In this document: positions 23,776 to 32,700 of the stretch, piece after piece
Layout: each line of letters opens with the position of its first letter
How positions within the stretch are numbered: position 1 is the first letter of the stretch
From: an uncultured Dialister sp.
GTDB lineage: Bacteria > Bacillota > Negativicutes > Veillonellales > Dialisteraceae
Direction of reading: 5' to 3'
Assembly (NCBI GenBank): GCA_934193095.1
Contig: CAKPUX010000017.1
Coordinates: 1-37,324, forward strand
DNA: 37,324 bases
Program-made: the position numbers and the translations under genes
The notes under the pieces: model-generated
What the model saw: the letters and a program-made list of their open reading frames with translations, nothing else
Told to the model about the DNA's origin: nothing
Databases searched by the model: none

Positions 23776-25023
23776 GTGAACGGAGAAGATAAAGAACCGA
23801 AGATCTGCAGCTTCTGCGGCCGATCCAGCGACGAAGTCGAAAACATGGTCACCGGCCCCGGCGTCTACATCTGCAGCGAATGCATCGACATCTGTCATAA
23901 CATTCTTCTGGAAGAGCGGAAAAACAAAGCAAAGCAGGGCAAAGAACCCGCTGACACCAAAGTGCCTACACCGGAAGAGATCAAAGAATACATCGACCAG
24001 TACGTCATCGAGCAGGACAATGCCAAGATCGCGCTGGCCGTCGCCGTGTACAATCACTACAAACGCCTCTTTTTCAAAGGCGAAGATGACGGTGTAGAGC
24101 TGCAGAAATCCAACATCATCCTGCTTGGGCCGACCGGCAGCGGCAAGACCCTCCTTGCCCAGACCCTCGCCCGCTACCTCGATGTGCCCTTTGCGATTTC
24201 CGATGCCACCACCCTCACACAGGCCGGCTATGTCGGTGATGACGTCGAGAACATCCTCCTCCGCCTCATTCAGGCTGCGGACTATGACATCGAAAAAGCC
24301 CAGCGCGGTATCATCTACATCGATGAAATCGACAAGATCGCCAAGAAGACCGAGAACGTCTCTATCACCCGCGACGTCTCCGGCGAAGGCGTCCAGCAGG
24401 CCCTCCTGAAAATCTTGGAAGGCACCGTGGCGAACGTGCCGCCGCAGGGCGGACGCAAGCATCCGAATCAGGAAATGATCCAGATCGACACCAGCAACAT
24501 CCTCTTCATCTGCGGCGGTGCCTTCGCCGGCCTTGATAAGGTCATCGACAGCCGCCTCACTAAAAGCGTGATGGGCTTCGGCGCCGATATTGAGAAAGCA
24601 GAAGACAAAGACATGGACGAGCTCCTCCAGCAGGTCCAGCCGGAAGACCTCCTGAAATTCGGTCTCATCCCCGAATTCATCGGTCGTCTCCCTGTCATCG
24701 TAGCCCTTCATCCGCTGAAGGAAGAAGCCCTTGTCAAGATCCTGACCGAACCGAAGAATGCCCTCGTCAAGCAGTACAAGAAGCTGCTGGCCATGGACGG
24801 CGTAGAACTCGTCATCGAAGACGCTGCCATCCATGCTATCGCCCGCCAGGCGATCGAGCGCAATACCGGCGCCCGCGGCCTCCGCGCGATCATCGAGAAG
24901 ATCATGCAGAAAGTCATGTATGAGATCCCCGGCATGAAGGATGTCGTGAAATGCACCATCACGGAAGACAACGTGGTGAACCACACCGATCCGCTGTTGG
25001 AACGGAAAGCGGCAAAAAAATAA
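23776..25023 (+). CDS. clpX: ATP-dependent Clp protease ATP-binding subunit ClpX
   Basis: The product has 415 residues. The N-terminal zinc-binding domain has CSFC (Cys11, Cys14) and CSEC with further Cys. Walker A is GPTGSGKT (118-125), the pore-loop motif is GYVGDDVE, and Walker B is IIYIDEID (about 179-186). The C-terminal AAA lid (NTGARGLRAIIEKI) is present. It unfolds tagged substrates and passes them to ClpP. The start is GTG at 23776 with AGGAGAAAG before it. Downstream, instead of another protease gene, there is a decayed AT-rich island on the other strand. Confidence 0.97.
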   Translation: MNGEDKEPKICSFCGRSSDEVENMVTGPGVYICSECIDICHNILLEERKNKAKQGKEPADTKVPTPEEIKEYIDQYVIEQDNAKIALAVAVYNHYKRLFFKGEDDGVELQKSNIILLGPTGSGKTLLAQTLARYLDVPFAISDATTLTQAGYVGDDVENILLRLIQAADYDIEKAQRGIIYIDEIDKIAKKTENVSITRDVSGEGVQQALLKILEGTVANVPPQGGRKHPNQEMIQIDTSNILFICGGAFAGLDKVIDSRLTKSVMGFGADIEKAEDKDMDELLQQVQPEDLLKFGLIPEFIGRLPVIVALHPLKEEALVKILTEPKNALVKQYKKLLAMDGVELVIEDAAIHAIARQAIERNTGARGLRAIIEKIMQKVMYEIPGMKDVVKCTITEDNVVNHTDPLLERKAAKK

Positions 25024-25063
25024 AAAACACCTCCCTGTGAATCGCTCATAGGGAGGTATTTTT
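25022..25063 (+). terminator. Intrinsic terminator after clpX
   Basis: ACCTCCCT (25029-25036) pairs with AGGGAGGT (25050-25057), preceded by AAAAAA and followed by ATTTTTT. It starts at the clpX stop codon. Confidence 0.88.
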
Positions 25064-25082
25064 TGCATGTAGAACCTTTCAT

Positions 25083-25664
25083 TCCCCTATCTTTCTTAGC
25101 CGTGATTTGCATATCCCCTTTGGCTACGAGGTTACTTCCTACAGCTTCGGTGGTTTCTGTATGGGAGGTTGCTTTGAACGCACTGGAGCCTATCCCTACT
25201 TTTATACCTGGCATGCCTTTCTCGCTGATGTGATTCAAAGAGTCTTTTCTCTTGGCCATGGTTTCATAGACTTCTGCGCCATAAAGTGCTTTCAGCTGTT
25301 TATCTCTGGCATTGGAAGCCTTCTTTGCATAATCTATAGTATCTGTTAGTATGTCAGCAGCTCCACCACTGGCGGAAACAGTGAGTCCGCTCTCCTTGTA
25401 TTCGTGCTTTTCATCACTGTGGTATACATTGTCTTTGCTGGTGATGGTGACATTTTCACCGGTCATAGAAATGTCTTTTCCGGCCAGGATGTCAGAGGCA
25501 ATCACATGGGTGCCGTGATGAGAAGAGATAGATACATTGCCCTGCAAGCTGACTATGGTCGACGCTTTCTGTAAGGTATCTGCTTCTTGATACTGGTCGT
25601 TTCTCTTTTCTTTGCCGATGGTAAAGCCCAGTCCGCTTCCCATGAGGCCGCTCTTTTTTACTTG
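25083..25664 (-). pseudogene. Filamentous haemagglutinin/CdiA-type repeat fragment
   Basis: About 194 residues of haemagglutinin-repeat sequence are present without a real start or end. Typical strings are SGLMGSGLGFTIGKEKRND, HHGTHVIASDILAGKDISM and GENVTITSKD, then KESGLTVSASGGAADI. Homology begins 2 bp after the stop of the upstream membrane-protein gene and stops at about 25083, beside the clpX terminator. Beyond that point the frame simply runs antisense through clpX, so the apparent 336-residue frame is chimeric by accident. It is the inner part of a two-partner-secretion exoprotein that has lost its signal region and toxin end. Confidence 0.8.
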
Positions 25665-25665
25665 T

Positions 25666-26061
25666 TTACAAATCCCAAAATAACACGACAAGAAAAATAA
25701 AATATATTGAACCTCCAATCGCCACCTTTCCTTTAAATCTGTCTATTTTTTCCTTTTTACTAGAGATAGACGCACTTTTAAGTAAATATATTCCTTGGCA
25801 AAGACTCGACAATGCTAAAAGAAGTATCTCATAACAAAATATGTGTTGGCTTTGTAGAAAATACTTTTTACTTATTATCATGATTCCACCAAACAAAGCT
25901 AGTTCAAACCAGAATACCGATAGCAAAAAAATAGTAAAATACTTCATTTTCTGAGTATTTTTTACTATTTGATATTGTCTATAAGCAGCATAAATTCCAG
26001 ATAAAATCCCACACACTAAAATGCACCCTTCTATATATATATCAACAAAGATATTATTCAT
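25666..26061 (-). CDS. Small four-helix membrane protein, candidate immunity protein
   Basis: The 131-residue product begins MNNIFVDIYIEG and has about four hydrophobic segments (around residues 8-30, 40-66, 75-97 and 113-130). The ATG at 26061 is preceded by AAGGAG and overlaps the stop of a haemagglutinin-type fragment by eight bases. It is AT-rich against its neighbours. The position directly after a truncated exoprotein end is that of an immunity gene in contact-dependent inhibition loci; this role is inferred from context only. I do not recognise the family. Confidence 0.65.
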   Translation of the reverse strand: MNNIFVDIYIEGCILVCGILSGIYAAYRQYQIVKNTQKMKYFTIFLLSVFWFELALFGGIMIISKKYFLQSQHIFCYEILLLALSSLCQGIYLLKSASISSKKEKIDRFKGKVAIGGSIYFIFLVVLFWDL

Positions 26062-26266
26062 CTTTTGGTTTCTCCTTAGTATCATTTTGTTCCTTTAATT
26101 GCTTATCTGTTGGAATTTTATTTTTTAGATTACTTTTTGCTAAATCACCAACCGTACTTCCTGCAATAGTGGTGTCCTTTCCACTGACAAAGGTCAGGTC
26201 TTTATTCGTCTAGATTTCACTCTTCTCATAGGTCGTGGCATTTTCTTTTACATTTCCGGAAGAATC
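26054..26266 (-). pseudogene. Second haemagglutinin-type fragment, with internal stop
   Basis: The frame reads GNVKENATTYEKSEI, then a TAG stop at 26210-26212, then TNKDLTFVSGKDTTIAGSTV and a short charged tail ending KPKDE. LTFVSGKDTTIAGS is a standard haemagglutinin-repeat string. The fragment starts within the last codons of the upstream membrane-protein gene (different frame) and ends overlapping the start of the next one. A cassette with a short exoprotein segment, a short C-terminal tail and a coupled downstream gene is the layout of orphan CdiA-CT/CdiI modules. Confidence 0.75.
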
Positions 26267-26670
26267 TTATAGAAAAAAATCACCCCTAAAAGCATAATGG
26301 CTTCTATTAAGATATATAGGTTTCTCCGTATTAGATTATTTCTATATTCACTATCAAACGGTTTATTTTTAAACTTATAGTCTAGTTCTGCTCTTTCTCT
26401 TAAACTGTCAGAAATACCAATAGCAAAAAAGTCAATTGCCAAACAAATACCTACAAATAAATCAAGTTCATCAATATACAAGAATTGCGAAATTTTTTCA
26501 ATAAACACAAAGACTAATAATGTAATCATAAATCCAGAATAGGAGAAAATATGTTTGACCATAAATGCCGTTTCCTTGAAGTATTCTTGAGGAAAATTTT
26601 TTAAGCATTTCAACGACACACGACAAATCTCGAAAAAAAGCAATACCTTTATTAGAATAATTTCATTCAT
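26248..26670 (-). CDS. Second small four-helix membrane protein, candidate immunity protein
   Basis: The 140-residue product begins MNEIILIKVLLFFEICR and shows about four hydrophobic segments (around 3-18, 40-62, 70-88, 117-136) with a charged loop at about 90-112. Its ATG at 26670 overlaps the stop of the upstream gene (26663-26665). It resembles the 131-residue protein in size, helix number and position but not obviously in sequence. The immunity role is a contextual inference. Confidence 0.62.
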   Translation of the reverse strand: MNEIILIKVLLFFEICRVSLKCLKNFPQEYFKETAFMVKHIFSYSGFMITLLVFVFIEKISQFLYIDELDLFVGICLAIDFFAIGISDSLRERAELDYKFKNKPFDSEYRNNLIRRNLYILIEAIMLLGVIFFYKILPEM

Positions 26671-26956
26671 AAATATTTACCTCTTTTCTTAAATTTTCTA
26701 GCCTTTTTATGCTATTCTTTTCTTTCTCCGTCTTCAAATTTTCAAGCTTATATTTAAGAATATAATTATCTATAGCCTGATTTGCAACAATAGAAAAGCC
26801 TAATGTTGTTACGCCTTTTTCAAGGGGCAGTTCTTTTCCAGCTTTACTTTCTTTAGAGAATATGTTACAGCTTTTACTAAAGCCTAGCAAGTAGGGAAAA
26901 CGATCAGTTGCCCTGACGCTCATAGAACGATTCAGACTGTAGAATCGGTTCATCAT
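26663..26956 (-). CDS. Hypothetical soluble protein, possible toxin C-terminal remnant
   Basis: About 97 residues beginning MMNRFYSLNRSMSVRATDRF; the second half is highly charged and helical (ENLKTEKEKNSIKRLENLRK). A TTG at 26977 is an alternative start. It is coupled to the following four-helix membrane protein by an ATGA-like overlap, the position of a toxin next to its immunity gene. A frame upstream (26904-27017) ends in its middle, one base out of phase, so the original protein may have been longer and frameshifted. No known toxin motif is recognised. Confidence 0.45.
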   Translation of the reverse strand: MMNRFYSLNRSMSVRATDRFPYLLGFSKSCNIFSKESKAGKELPLEKGVTTLGFSIVANQAIDNYILKYKLENLKTEKEKNSIKRLENLRKEVNIYE

Positions 26957-27017
26957 AATAGCTCTTTGAATTCTCAATTTTTTCTAAAATTAACCGTTCT
27001 CCTCTTTTCAAAGACAT
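26904..27017 (-). other. Possible N-terminal part of the preceding gene, split by a frameshift
   Basis: A 37-residue frame begins MSLKRGERLILEKIENSKS and ends in TGA at 26904-26906. It precedes and overlaps the frame at 26663-26956 in a different phase. Its charged composition resembles that downstream protein. A single indel near 26905-26920 would join them. Confidence 0.35.
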
Positions 27018-27079
27018 TTCCCCGTTATATAATTAGATAATTTTGTGCGTCTTTCGCACTATATGATTTTCAGGGTTAT

Positions 27080-27099
27080 TGTCTGCACAAGAGCAGACA
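27080..27099 (+). promoter_or_regulatory. Perfect 7-bp inverted repeat just before the MFS ribosome-binding site
   Basis: TGTCTGC (27080-27086) and GCAGACA (27093-27099) flank a 6-base loop. GGGGAGG follows at 27104-27110. It could be an operator or a leader hairpin affecting translation. Confidence 0.45.
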
Positions 27100-27114
27100 C
27101 ACAGGGGAGGTATT

Positions 27115-28422
27115 ATGTCAGAAAAATCATTGGAAGAATTGGAATTTGAGGAAACTGGCGTCACCCGGAAGGAACGATGGAAGGTCATGTGGGCTTCGAT
27201 CGTCGGGTATGCGATGGATGGACTGGATGTTTTGATCCTGTCCTTTGCCATGGCAGCGATCGTTGCGGAGTTTGGCCTGACGCTCGGGGAAGGCGGCCTC
27301 ATCGCGACGTACACGCTGATTGGTACGGTCCTTGGCGGGTATCTCTTCGGCGTCTTTGCGGATTACTTCGGCCGTGTGCATACCTTTGCACTGACCATCA
27401 TCATTTTCTCGATTTTCACCGGTGCCTGCGCTTTTGCGGACAATGTCATGCATCTCAATATCCTTCGTTTCCTGGCAGGGCTCGGCCTTGGCGGGGAATA
27501 CGGGATCGGTATGACGCTCGTCACGGAGACCTGGCCGGCAGCGAAGCGTGCGCGTGCTACGGCGGGCGTGGCGATGGGCTGGCAGGCGGGCGCTGTGCTC
27601 GCTGCGATCCTTGCAGCTGTCGTTCTTCCTGATTATGGCTGGAGAGGCCTCTTCCTTGTGGGCGTCGTCCCGGCGCTGCTGGCGGCATGGGCGCGCCATG
27701 GCTTGAAGGAACCGCCGATGTGGCTGAAGCGTAAGGAGCTGAAGAAGCAGCTGAAGGCGAGAAAAGAAGCGGGCGAGACGCTGACAGCGGAAGAAGAGGA
27801 AGAGCTCGCGGAAGCAAGCAAGTTCCCGCTCGCGCATCTGTTCTCCAGCCCGTCGAAGACGATGACCACGATTTCTCTCACTATCATGACGAGTGTGCAG
27901 AATTTCGGCTACTATGGCATCATGGTGTGGCTGCCGATGATCCTTCTGAAGGAACACGGCCTTTCTACCAAGTCGATGTCCGGCTGGATGGTTGTCACGG
28001 TTATCGGTATGATCGCAGGCATCTATGTCTTCGGCTATCTCTCGGACCGTTTTGGCCGTAAGAAACCGTACCTGCTCTTCTACGTGTGCGCGGCAGCGAT
28101 GGTGTATGTGTATGTCAATCTGGGCACGCCGCTCCTGCTGCTCTTCGGCGGTGCGATGCTCGGCTTCTTCTGCAACGGCATGATGGCTGGCTACGGCACG
28201 CTGCTTTCTGAAAACTATACGACGGATGCGCGCTCGACGGCGCAGAATTTCATCTTCAATACGGGCCGTGCGGTCGGCGGTTTTGCCCCGGCGATCATCG
28301 GTGCGCTGGCACAGGCGAATGGTTTCTCTGCGGCTTTTGCTCTGCTGTCTTGCGTGTACCTTGCGGCAGCACTCAATGTCCTTTTCTTCATCAAGGATAC
28401 CAAGGGTGTGACGATCAAATAG
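27115..28422 (+). CDS. MFS transporter of the organic/aromatic-acid:H+ symporter type
   Basis: The product has 435 residues and about 12 membrane helices. Motif A-like segments are GVFADYFGRVHTF between helices 2 and 3 and GYLSDRFGRKKPYLL in the second half. GYAMDGLDVLILSFAMAAI at helix 1, with an acidic residue in the helix, and LGGEYGIGMTLVTETWP resemble the AAHS and sialate/lactate symporter families. A charged loop of about 40 residues (LKRKELKKQLKARK onwards) joins the halves. The substrate is probably a carboxylate. The ATG at 27115 has GGGGAGG 4 bases upstream. Confidence 0.9.
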   Translation: MSEKSLEELEFEETGVTRKERWKVMWASIVGYAMDGLDVLILSFAMAAIVAEFGLTLGEGGLIATYTLIGTVLGGYLFGVFADYFGRVHTFALTIIIFSIFTGACAFADNVMHLNILRFLAGLGLGGEYGIGMTLVTETWPAAKRARATAGVAMGWQAGAVLAAILAAVVLPDYGWRGLFLVGVVPALLAAWARHGLKEPPMWLKRKELKKQLKARKEAGETLTAEEEEELAEASKFPLAHLFSSPSKTMTTISLTIMTSVQNFGYYGIMVWLPMILLKEHGLSTKSMSGWMVVTVIGMIAGIYVFGYLSDRFGRKKPYLLFYVCAAAMVYVYVNLGTPLLLLFGGAMLGFFCNGMMAGYGTLLSENYTTDARSTAQNFIFNTGRAVGGFAPAIIGALAQANGFSAAFALLSCVYLAAALNVLFFIKDTKGVTIK

Positions 28423-28441
28423 TCGTTGGCGGCTCGGCAAT

Positions 28442-28487
28442 AAAAAAGACTCGTGAGATCATATCAATCTCACGGGTCTTTTTTTAT
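28442..28487. terminator. Bidirectional terminator between convergent genes
   Basis: AAAAAAGAC..CGTGAGAT (28442-28459) pairs with ATCTCACG.GTCTTTTTTT (about 28467-28486), with one mismatch. It follows the MFS gene and precedes the end of the leftward binding-protein gene at 28493. Confidence 0.85.
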
Positions 28488-28492
28488 TGGCT

Positions 28493-29314
28493 TTATAATC
28501 CCAGCGCTTCTTCGCAGGTGGCTGGCATTTCCGGTACGGGCGTCTTGAACCATTTTTCATGGAGTTCATTCAGCGTACCCTTCTGCTTCAGGTCGGCGAT
28601 GGCTTTATTGACCTGCTGCTGCAGTTCTTTGTTGTCTTTATTGAAACCAAAAGCGAAGTACTGGACTTTCGAGTCCGGCACATCGACGACGCGGAAATTG
28701 TCCTTGCCGTCTGTCGCGACGAAGTAGTCTGCCGCCGGTTTGTCGAGGATGCCCGACTTCGCACCGCCTGCTTTGAGCTCCATCACGATATCTGATGCAT
28801 GGTCGAAGCCGCGGATCTTCATGCCCTTATCCTGGGCATAGTACGCGGCCGTCGTGCCCATCTGCACAGCGACTTCCTTGCCGTCCTGCATGTCTTCGAC
28901 AGAGTGGATCGGGCTGTCTTTCGGGGTCACGACCGCAAGCTTCGTCGCATAGAAGGGGGCGGCGAAGAGGATCTTGCCGGCTCTTTCTTTCGTGGCTGTC
29001 ATGCCGGAAGCCGTCATGTCGACTTCATGCGACTGCAGAGATGGGATGAGTCCGTCAAACGCAATGTTCTTGAATTCCACATCGCGTCCCAGTTCTTTCG
29101 CTACCGCGCGTACCACGTCGATTTCATAGCCGGTGTAGTCTTTTCCATCTTTGGATTTAAATTCAAATGGTACATAGGTCGCATTCGTAGCGACTTTCAG
29201 CGGGGCTTTGCCCGAGGCCTCGTCTGCCTTCTTCTCGCTGCCGCAGCCGGATGCAAGTCCCAGTGCGAGCACGGCCGCTGCGGCCAGTGCCAATCCCTTT
29301 GTCCAAGTTTTCAT
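28493..29314 (-). CDS. Orphan amino-acid-binding lipoprotein (SBP_bac_3)
   Basis: The product has 273 residues. The signal peptide ends in LASGC with acylated Cys24. The mature part follows the glutamine/polar amino-acid binding-protein pattern: YVPFEFKSKDGKDYTGYEID, IAFDGLIPSLQSHEVDMTAS and GMTATKERAGKILFAAPFY. No permease or ATPase gene is adjacent. It may share the importer at 18035-19455, but this is only a guess. GAGG lies 8 bases before the ATG at 29314 and a very good promoter is at 29360-29388. Confidence 0.92.
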   Translation of the reverse strand: MKTWTKGLALAAAAVLALGLASGCGSEKKADEASGKAPLKVATNATYVPFEFKSKDGKDYTGYEIDVVRAVAKELGRDVEFKNIAFDGLIPSLQSHEVDMTASGMTATKERAGKILFAAPFYATKLAVVTPKDSPIHSVEDMQDGKEVAVQMGTTAAYYAQDKGMKIRGFDHASDIVMELKAGGAKSGILDKPAADYFVATDGKDNFRVVDVPDSKVQYFAFGFNKDNKELQQQVNKAIADLKQKGTLNELHEKWFKTPVPEMPATCEEALGL

Positions 29315-29359
29315 TCTTCTCGCCTCTTCTAAAATGCATAATCATAAAATGATGTACAT

Positions 29360-29388
29360 ATTATATAAAGCGTTATGCGATTTGTCCA
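29360..29388 (-). promoter_or_regulatory. Near-consensus sigma70-type promoter of the orphan binding-protein gene
   Basis: Read leftward, TGGACA (29388-29383) and TATAAT (29365-29360) are spaced by exactly 17 bp. The -10 is perfect. The start codon is about 45 bases further on. Confidence 0.85.
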
Positions 29389-29439
29389 TGAGAAATCACA
29401 GGGGGATGCAGGAGAAGCACCAGATCCTTCGGCGCACGC

Positions 29440-29763
29440 CTCATGCTTCCGTTCAAGTCTTGTGTAACACACGACATTTGGTTTCATGCAGGATGACGAA
29501 AGGAAGGAATGCCCGAAGGTCTCTAGGGTGGCGGGTTTCCCATTTGGAGTTTCTGTCACCATCCTGTTTCACCGCAAACGGAAAAGATTTCTCGACTTCG
29601 CTCGAAATGACGATACGGGAGGGACGGCAGTCTATTAGTCTCAAGTGACCAGCCCTCAGCCACTAGTCACTTGAGGCTTCTAATCCCTAATCCCTAATCC
29701 CTAATCCCTAGTCCCTAGTCCCCAGTCCCCAGTCCCCAGTCACCAGTCACCAGTCACTAGTCA
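29440..29763. repeat. Family B-like fragments and a long C-type array
   Basis: GATTTCTCGACTTCGCTCGA followed by AATGACGATACGGG at about 29584-29618 is one arm of a family B-like element; a GGATGACGAAAGG segment at 29491-29503 may be the degenerate opposite arm. 29640-29763 is a tandem array (CTAATCC, CTAGTCC, CCAGTCC, ACCAGTC units) that runs directly into the addA stop codon. Confidence 0.75.
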
Positions 29764-32700
29764 CTAGTCCCCATTCTCCCATTGTTCCACTTCGATGGCT
29801 TTCCCGAAGGTGAAGGACCAGAGGTAGAGGTGCTTGACGGGCTTTCCCAGTAATTTCTCAGCGGATTCGCCGTAGACCTGGAGCTGGATCTTGTAATGGG
29901 CTTTCAGTTCTTCTTCGGTCATGGTGCGGTCGGTCTTGTAGTCGATGATGGTGAGGCCGTCCTTTTCTTCTACGAGGCAGTCCATGACGCCTTGCAGGAA
30001 GAGAGTCTCGCCCTCTTCGCACTGCGGGTAGAAGGAATGGGCGGGAAGGAGGATGGAGAAGGGCATTTCCTTCCTCAGAGTGGTGGCTCTTCGCATCAAA
30101 GCGGCGAGGGGGCTTTGGGCAAAGGCGAGGAGGGCTTCGATGGGATTGCGATTTCTCCGATGGGAGAGGAGGACTTTCGTCTCTTCTTCGGTGAAGACGT
30201 GCTTATCAGAAAGGGCGCGGATGTGTTTTCTGAGGGCGTCTTCGGTGGGAGGAAGGGCGGCGAAGTCGATCATTTCCATCGCCTTGTGCATGAGGGTGCC
30301 GAAGGAGGTGCCGCTGTACAGGGGGGTGTCCTCGCTTAGGAAGGCGGGGGGCTCGCTGTAGTCGGCGGGAAGGTCCTCTGTCTCTGCTGCGTCATCAAGG
30401 CCTTCTGCGAGGATGGAGGAAGCGTAGGGCGGTTCATCTCCCTGCGCGTATTCTGCTTCTTCGCGGAGCTTGACGGCGGCGGTGGCGGTGAGCTTGGCCG
30501 GGGTCGCTGCCGCGCCGGGGAAGGTGTAGCGCCATGTGAGCTGTCGGGAGAGCCAGTCAGGGACGGTTTCTGGGAGATGGGCGAGGAAGGCGTCTTTATC
30601 GAAGGCGGGCGCTTCGTCCTTTTCTTCTTTCGCTGTTTCCGGTTTCTCACTTTCTTCGAGGAGGGCTCGCTCACTTTCTGTGAGCAGGTCTTTCTGGGAG
30701 ATGATGCGGAAATCAAAGTGGGAGTGGTCGCCCGCGGCATCGCTTTGGAAGGAGGGAATCTTTTCGAGGCGGCGCCAGACAGGGGAGAGGTCTCTGTGGT
30801 GGAGCGCGGCAGGGAGGATCCAGTCCAGATAGGAGCGGGCATGGGAAACGAGGTGCGAGGGAAGCGGGCGCGGTGTGTCACTTCCGCTGCCGGCGAGCGG
30901 GGTCGCACAGGCAGCGAGGACTTTCCCCACGTCCGTGACGGAGGCGGTGAGGTAGAGGGCATCGCGGGCGCGGGTCATGGCGACGTAGAGGAGGCGTGCT
31001 TCTTCGGCGCGGTTTTCACGCTCGGAGGCGGCGCGGACGGCGTACCAGTAGAGGGAGGGCCAGCGCAGGCGTCTTTCGCGGTCAAAGTATTGGATACCGA
31101 GGCCGAGTCCTTTGTGGCAGAGGGCGATGCCGGTCATATCCGAAGCATTGAAGTTTTTCGCAAGGTCGGCGAGGAAGACGACGGGGAATTCCAGTCCTTT
31201 GCTGCTGTGGATGGTCATGATGCGGACGGCATTGGCGGGGGCGGCATCGGTCTTTGCCTGGAAACGGCCATCGCCTTTGAGAAGGCTCGAGAGCTCTGTA
31301 AGGAAGGGGTAGAGGCCGTTGTGCGTGCCTGCGTCGCGCGTGCGGGCGAGCTCATAGAAGGCGAGCAGGTGGGCGCGGCGGACATGGCCGCCGGGAAGAC
31401 CGGCGACGTAGGTGAGGTAGTCGGTGTCTTCCCAGATTTCCTGAAGAAGTGGTGCGATGCCGCCTCGCACGGCATGCTCGCGCCATGCGCTAAAGTGGGT
31501 GAGAAAGGCGGACAGGGCATCAGCCTTTTCCGGGGATAGAAGGGGCGCAGCTTTCCCGAGAAGCGGGAAGAGGTGATCCGTTTGGTTTTCTTTCATCAGG
31601 AGGCGGAGACGGGCGAGGTCTGTCTCGGTGAGCCCCACGAAGAAGGAGCGGAGCACGGCGGTGAGCGGCAGGTCCTGCAGCGGGTTATCCAGGATCTGGA
31701 GGAGGGCGATGAGTGTCTTGACTTCCAGGTTCTGCACATAGTCATCGTCTCGGGAGGAGATGGCGGGGATGTGATGGTCTTTCAGGATCTTGAGCAGGGC
31801 GGGGCCTTTCGCGGCGATGGAGCGGAGAAGGATCACGATGTCTCCATACCGGATGGGACGGAAGGTGCCATCTTTATTCATCACCTGTCTCCCTTCTTGG
31901 ATGAGGCTTTCGATATGGCGGGCGATGAGACGGCCTTCGGTGTCGATTTTGGAGATTTCCTTGAGCTCGGGCTGGTCCGTCTCGGCCAGTTCGCTGCCAT
32001 CGACGAGTTCGATCGTGACGCGACCGCCGACGTAGTTTTCCGGGCGCGCTTCTTCGCATCGTCCCGGATAGAGGGCTTCGGCATCGCCGTAGGTGAGTTC
32101 CAGATTTTTCTCTGTCATGAGCTGCCTGAAAAGGTAGTTGATGGAGGAAAGGACGGTGGCATCGCTTCGGAAGTTGCGGTTCAGGTCGATGCGCTGGCCG
32201 CTCTCGCCTTCTTGATGGAAGCGGTGGTACTTGGAGAGGAAAATCGTGGGGTCTGCCTGGCGGAAGCGGTAGATGCTCTGCTTGATGTCGCCGACAAGGA
32301 AGCGGTTATGCCCGTTCGAGAGGAGAGTGGTGATGAGCTCCTGAATGCCATTCGTATCCTGATACTCGTCGATCATGACTTCTTTGTAGTTTCTTCGGAT
32401 GGAGAGTGCAGCTTCGGAGGGGAAGTCTTCGGCGTGCTCGGGGGTGAAGGCCGGATTTTCCGTATCGAGCAGAAGGGAGAGCGTGTAGTGCTCGAGGTCA
32501 TTGAATTCCATCACGCCTTCCTGTTTTTTCCTTGCCAGGTAGCTGCGACCGAAGTCGAGCGCGAGCGCGGAGAGGACTTTGACTTCCGGGGCCATGGCGC
32601 GCGTCTCTTCTATCCATTGCGCGGGCGTAATGGATAGAAAGGGGATGAGCTTTTTCTTATAGGTGTCTTTGGCCATGTCACGAAGAGCTTTGATCGATTC

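Noticed and set aside
23128..25068. 646-residue open frame antisense to clpP-clpX
   Set aside because: Antisense shadow of two certain genes, typical of high-GC codon use; no recognisable protein sequence.
27127..28440. 437-residue open frame antisense to the MFS transporter
   Set aside because: Composition (Arg/His-rich) is that of an antisense shadow; the plus-strand transporter is unambiguous.
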